From assembly GCA_001579985.1 (NCBI GenBank), contig LRSR01014431.1, positions 1 to 38,222 on the forward strand: DNA of 38,222 nucleotides, written 5' to 3'. Made by a program: the position numbers and the translations under genes. Under the pieces are notes generated by a model. That model was not told the origin of the DNA and ran no database searches. It saw only the letters and a list, made by a program, of their open reading frames with translations. The DNA comes from Hypsibius dujardini (taxonomy: Eukaryota > Tardigrada > Eutardigrada > Parachela > Hypsibiidae). The stretch's first letter is position 1, and each line of letters begins with the position of its first letter. This document shows, one piece after another, positions 33,330 to 38,222 of this stretch.

Positions 33330-36300
33330 ATGGAACTGAATAACACCTCGTCACTGCTGAAGGACGCCACACCACTCTGTCAAGACCAATACTATCAGTT
33401 GTACATTTTCGCATCCGCCGCTCTGCCCATAATTTTTTTCGGCGCCTTCGGAAACATCCTCACACTGATCGTCATCCTCCGCGCTCGCTGGTACGCCACC
33501 GGGATTCAAGTGCTCATCCTCACGTTGACCGTCTGCGGGGTCTTCACCACCTCGCTGGTTTACCCGGTGTGGTTCGTGGGCGCGGTCGTGGGCGACTCCA
33601 CCGTCTGGCTCATCCCCGGGGTCTGTGACGTTTTTAAGCCATTTCTAAAACAGAACTATCGAAAAATTGTAAAAATATTTCGATTTGCTGGTAAACTGTT
33701 GTAAAGTATGCAAACGTTCACTCAGCAATGACGATAAAATTTGACCGTTAGTTTTCTCTTTTTTTGAGGGGCACTTCGACCAACATTTTTTTTATTGAAA
33801 ACTGAATAAATAACTAAAACTAAGAACTAGAACCAGAAGAAAAAAAACATTGCATTTGGAATATAAAACGGCAACTATTTTGGTGACTCTCATATTTATT
33901 TTTGACTTATACTAAACGTAAAAATATTTTCTGTACACAAGTGTTGATTTAATCAATAATACATGAAACGGTAAGCGCAAGGAGGTGACAATAGTGAAAG
34001 AGCTAATTTTTTAAGCATTTAGCGGTATTATTATGCACCAGTCCTTGCAGCTCAATCATTGAAATGGTATTTCGATTAACATCTTTTATTACTGAAAAAA
34101 ACCAAAACTAGAAAAACTTAGACGAACAATTTCAAAGAACAACACAACCGATTATTTGACTAATTGTTTTCTTGCCAATTACTTCTAATTACAATTAAAG
34201 TCTCTCGTAACAAGCAACGAAAAAGATGATTAAAAACCCTCGCAAACTGAAAAGATATTTAGTTGACTAAATTCAGTTTTTGTCAATAATAGGTATGTCG
34301 TCTGACGGGCTTCGTGTTCTTAAGTGTCACCTGTATGAGTTCAACCCTGTGTGCGATGATTGCCATCAATCGCCTCTGCATCATCGTCATCCCGCAGCGA
34401 ACGCATTTTGTTACACAAAAACGCGGTGGCATTGTCATGTCGATCGTGGCTAGTCTCATCTCCCAGTCCATCTTCCTCTCGCCCCTCCTTGGGCTAGACG
34501 GTCGGTTCGGTCTGGTAGAGTCGCTGCATATCTGCATCTGGCTGCAGTGGACGTCCAGTCAGCCACTGCAGAGCGCCTTTTTCCTCGTAATCTACGTCAT
34601 CCCCGGCGGGGTGATTGCCCTGTGTTATACCGGGATTTTCTTGTTTCTGCGGCTGAGCCACAGGGCCAGTGCCAATCGGAGAAGGGCCAGGGCCGCGTCG
34701 GGGTCGTGTTTCGAGACGAGCCGAAAACTGCGCCGGCTGCTTCAAGCCACCAAAATGATGGGTGTCACTTTTCTGGCGTATGTGGTGTGCTTTCTACCTC
34801 TAAACTTCATGGCCTGGTGGCAGAGGGATCTCCTGTACGCGGAACGCTCCTCCATGGTCTTTGCCTGGCTACTGCTGCTCTACTGTACCTCCGACTGCCT
34901 GCATCCGGTATGCATATATATGTAATAATTAGTATGAAATAACAGTGAAATTACACATGAAATACAAACTCAGCTGAAGAAAACTAACATACGATATGTA
35001 TTTCAAATAACACACACGAAATCAGGGATTGATTTAAGGCAAAAATTTGATTTGCACAAAATGTAATAATACACCGTTAGGACATAATAAAAAAGTAATT
35101 ACATCACGGAGCGCGAAAAAATTTTGTAGACATGGGTCACATCCACAGCTTAAGTATAAAGGCTTATGTAAATTAGCTACTATAATTTCGAGCTCGGAGC
35201 GCGAGAAAGAATTGTCCGAGTCAGTATCTAGAAAGGGACAGAAATTACATATCCGTTAATTAAAATAGACCTAAATATCGGTAAAACTGTGTGAAACTTC
35301 GGCCTACACACTTTGCTGACAATGTACTTTCAGTTTCACGCATTTTGTGTTCGGTTTACACACTAAATTAATCAGCGTATGAAACAATTAAAACTGAAAG
35401 TGTTGCATGAACAATATAAATTAAAATATGTGCAAGACTTATATATAATGAAAAACTTTAAGAAAATGGAAGAAGAACAAAGTGAAAGTAACATGTAATA
35501 TATAATATCGATGTAAGATGAAAAGTTGCAAGTGATAACAAAACATTTTCGTGATGAGAATGAAATAAAATATGTGGATATACTATAGGAGATAGAGTGT
35601 GTGAGAACAGGAAAGATCAAGTTCCTAAAAAGCATCGGGAATTTGATGAAGCCGATAATATAATTTTTACATAGGTTAATTGTAGGGTGTGTCCTAATGC
35701 CTGGGGGTTCAAGGTCCAAGGTAATGATGACGCAAATCTTTTTTGTGCATACGACTTTGCATTGACCTTCTACCTCATACCAAAGCATGCGTCGAAAAAA
35801 GTACTGTAGCGTTTACTTAATCACTTCGGCTACATGCACGCAGATTAAGGGTTAATCGTTTGATGCCCATCCAGCGTAACGGGACGGTTCTCCAGTTTCG
35901 ATGCAGGCGATAATGTGTGTTGATTAAATAATCAAGACACACGTATATACATGTATGACTCCACTCTCAATCCCCGTCGTATTGTGACGGTTCACCAGCC
36001 TGCACATTCCGGCTGGTTACATGAAATCTCTGACGTAGATACGTATATAAGATACGTAAACATGGGGCGTCTATAATTAAGATGTATCGATCGGAGATCA
36101 GATTGACATGTATTACTGTGGACTGAGATAGTTAATGCAGTGGGTCGACCAATGAGGACAGGAACAACAACTGCACTAGTAGTCTAGTATAGGGATGGCC
36201 AAAACTAAAATTAGTCAGCTGGTTAGTTTTTTTAGTCAACTAAAACATTGTTACTAAGGATTTTTAGTTTAGTGTTTTGGTAACTAACATTTTTAGTGTA

Positions 36301-37451
36301 CATTGTAGTGTTGGTCGAAATTAGTTCTCAAATTTCTTTAGCTAATTTCTTTGATTTTTTTCCAGTTAAATCTTAAGTAACTAACACTTTTAGTTTAGCC
36401 TTTTAGTCAACTAAAAAAGTTAAGGCCTAGAAATTATGGGCTAAAAGTTTTGGTTTATTTCCAGTTCAGTTTTTTAGTTAGTTTAGTTTTGGGTAATTAA
36501 TTACCTAATTAATTCCTTAATGAAAATGAATATCACCCCAATAGTTTATTCTTTGTATTCTAAAAATTGAGTGTATAATAATATCGCTGTCATTTACATT
36601 TTGCGGTTTCAAATATCGTTCAAATTGTATTTTACTGGTTTCAAATATCCTTAAAGTTGAACCATGAAAATACAATGGAATATAGTTCTGTTTCAATTAC
36701 AGTTGGTTTTTCAAAGCCGCAACTGTATCTTACAAATTCATTTTAATTCGTAATGTATTGCGGATCATGTTTATAGGGATTTAATTGATTCCACCCTTTA
36801 ACAACTTAAATATATGTACAATATATATTTATGACATTCAATTTACATTGTAATAATAAAATAAATAAATAATAATAAAGTTATACTTTCGGTCCCAAAT
36901 ACAAAGCAACAGGACTTTTTACAGACAGAAAAACACAAAGTTGGATGATAGACAATCATCTAACTTAGCGTCTTTCACGCAGAAAGCTCGACTTTAAGAG
37001 TAAAACGTTCGAAAAAACATTGGGTGACCTATTCTTCAAGGGAGTTGAAAGTACGAACTAACTTATTTATCAATGGAAATATAGATGGTGTAAGGTCTGT
37101 ATAATGTCTGCATAAGGTGTGACTGCTTTTTCATTCACGTTGCAGGTGATATACGCCGTGATGAACCGGGACTTCAGTGACGCCTACATCGATTTGCTAC
37201 GTCGCTGTCAGTTGTTCCAGCGGAAGCCGCAAATCAGCTTGAAAGATATGGTCCATTCGGAAAAGAAGCGAAGCCAGATGTTTCGACGCGAACACTTCAA
37301 TATGATCGAACTAGGCGACCAAGGGCACAAAACCCGTTTGATCCCACGAGATTCCTTACCGCGAGACACGACCAACGCCATCTTGAGGGACGATTGTCCC
37401 CACGGTGGTGTTTATCTAGGACCGCCGTCTGATCACGAGGATGAAAGCTAG
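33330..37451 (+). CDS. Rhodopsin-class GPCR, moody/Tre1-like
   Basis: Three exons: 33330-33620, 34293-34907, 37146-37451 (403 aa, all phase 0). A short N terminus with an NNTS glycosylation site leads into TM1 (FGAFGNILTLIVIL, N1.50 present) and TM2. TM3 starts with the disulfide Cys in VCRLTGF and ends AINRLCIIV. TM5 lies around SAFFLVIYVIPGGVIALCY. A basic ICL3 is followed by TM6 (FLAYVVCFLPLNF), then TM7 ending CLHP|VIYAVMNRDF across intron 2. A C-tail of about 90 aa is basic, then acidic at its end. The chain of motifs and the HPVIY join prove the exon order. NR-type DRY variants and the overall pattern resemble the insect moody/Tre1 receptors, but the ligand is unknown. Intron 1 starts with the weak donor GTCTGT; intron 2 is 2.2 kb. 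Confidence 0.82.
36231..36280. repeat. Copy of a dispersed AT-rich repeat (GPCR intron 2)
   Basis: Matches 20509-20555 in the LENG1 intron. It sits in a wider 36200-36500 stretch where TTAGTCAACTAAAA-type words recur in both orientations, suggesting a degenerate repeat family. Confidence 0.5.
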
Positions 37452-38222
37452 TCTTTTGAATTACATTCTTTTTGTCGTTAGCATTTTGGCTGTTCCCTGG
37501 ATAAGGATGTCAAACAAAACTGTGCACGGCCTTGTCTCAAACAAAAGCTGCCTCTGTGACGTGTAGTTTTGGTTGATTATTCAGTCTTTGTGTCAAGACC
37601 GTGATCTTTCGTTACCACAGCCCGCTAATCGATTGGTTCCTCACAGCGAGCGGTGTCCTAAAAATGTTGTCCTAGGGCGGAGGAGTGGAGATCTGCTATG
37701 CTGGTTGGACATTGCCATGTTAATTAAATAGTTTGAGCGATCCGTAAGAGACTGACGGACTAGTAGGTCGTTCTGTTAAGCAAATGGATGGACGGACGAA
37801 CGTCCTACGGGTATACGAGAACCGTATGCACGGAAGGGTGAATCAAAAAATTCACGCATAAGTAGTGAATTGACGATTGAAGAGTGACGGATGTTAAGGC
37901 ATGGAGGGGCGGATGGACGGCCGAATTTCTTTGGACGGAGAGACGCACGCATCCACGAAGAAGGACTGATGAACGCAAAAGTTTGAACGGGTGGATGGAA
38001 AGGCAGACGGTCCATACGGACAGACGGTCTCCGTCCATACGGGTAAGTAGACGAACGGACAGACGGACAGACGGACAGACAGACGGACGGACGGATGGAC
38101 AGATCCTATGGATCTAGCAGGAGTATCCTTGAATCACCGCTGCAAGGATGCAAAACCCGGGAGATTAGCTTGAAAGATCAAAATAAACGCTGCCAAATAA
38201 GCGGGTTTTAAATACCATGGTA
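37452..38222. other. GPCR downstream region with GGAC/GACA repeats
   Basis: Probable GPCR 3' UTR and spacer. From about 37780 it is dominated by GGAC, GACG and GACA words (densest at 38046-38102) that produce spurious frames on both strands. An AATAAA occurs at 38182-38187. Confidence 0.5.

Noticed and set aside
1-38222. CRISPR arrays, rRNA or bacterial operons
   Set aside because: No regularly spaced repeats or rRNA-like sequence seen; gene structure is eukaryotic throughout.

Overview
The window is animal nuclear DNA. Multi-exon genes carry GT-AG introns with pyrimidine-rich acceptors, there is AT-rich intergenic DNA, AATAAA signals, DNA transposons and GTCT-type microsatellites, and nothing looks bacterial or plasmid-like. 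Gene content (TBC1D23, RMDN1, LENG1, an Slp/exophilin-type zinc-finger protein, nuclear-receptor ligand-binding domains, a rhodopsin-class GPCR) points to a bilaterian. The close gene packing and mostly short introns suggest a compact invertebrate genome. A tardigrade or other ecdysozoan is my guess, not something the sequence proves. Exon structures were built by hand: every join keeps the reading frame, and most use GT-AG.

Layout: 1-189 (+) is the 3' end of an unidentified gene. 706-8291 (-) is a seven-exon gene of about 1,483 codons with an N-terminal two-zinc FYVE_2-type finger like that of synaptotagmin-like proteins/exophilins, then a long low-complexity Ser/Pro/Glu-rich tail and no C2 domain. 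8.3-12.3 kb is its upstream region, with one possible extra exon. 12295-12516 (+) is a short enigmatic reading frame interrupted by one TAG. 12564-16861 (-) is a complete TBC1D23 (12 exons, 734 aa). It shares a 400-bp divergent promoter with RMDN1 at 17262-19431 (+, 8 exons, 324 aa). RMDN1 converges at 133 bp on LENG1 at 19565-21098 (-, 5 exons, 313 aa). 21.5-23.1 kb holds a pogo-like DNA transposon remnant, a perfect hairpin and a MITE-like element.

23284-24924 and 25597-27468 (both -) are tandem paralogues that I read as nuclear-receptor ligand-binding domains with no DNA-binding domain. They have the same five-exon structure with matching phases, and two exons are identical in length. The upstream copy in transcription order (25597-27468) has normal splice sites. 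The other lacks an AG at one acceptor. 27.5-33.3 kb is mostly intergenic, with a possible Cys-rich exon and a tRNA-like/SINE-like unit. 33330-37451 (+) is a three-exon, 403-aa rhodopsin-class GPCR with unusual changes in its activation microswitches. The right end is a degenerate GGAC/GACA repeat field.

Functionally the window mixes trafficking genes (Slp-like Rab-effector candidate, TBC1D23), two housekeeping genes (RMDN1, LENG1) and signalling genes (two receptor-like LBD proteins, one GPCR). I see no operon or gene cluster acting as one system. The most unusual items are the paired DBD-less receptor genes, the altered GPCR and the TAG-interrupted small frame.
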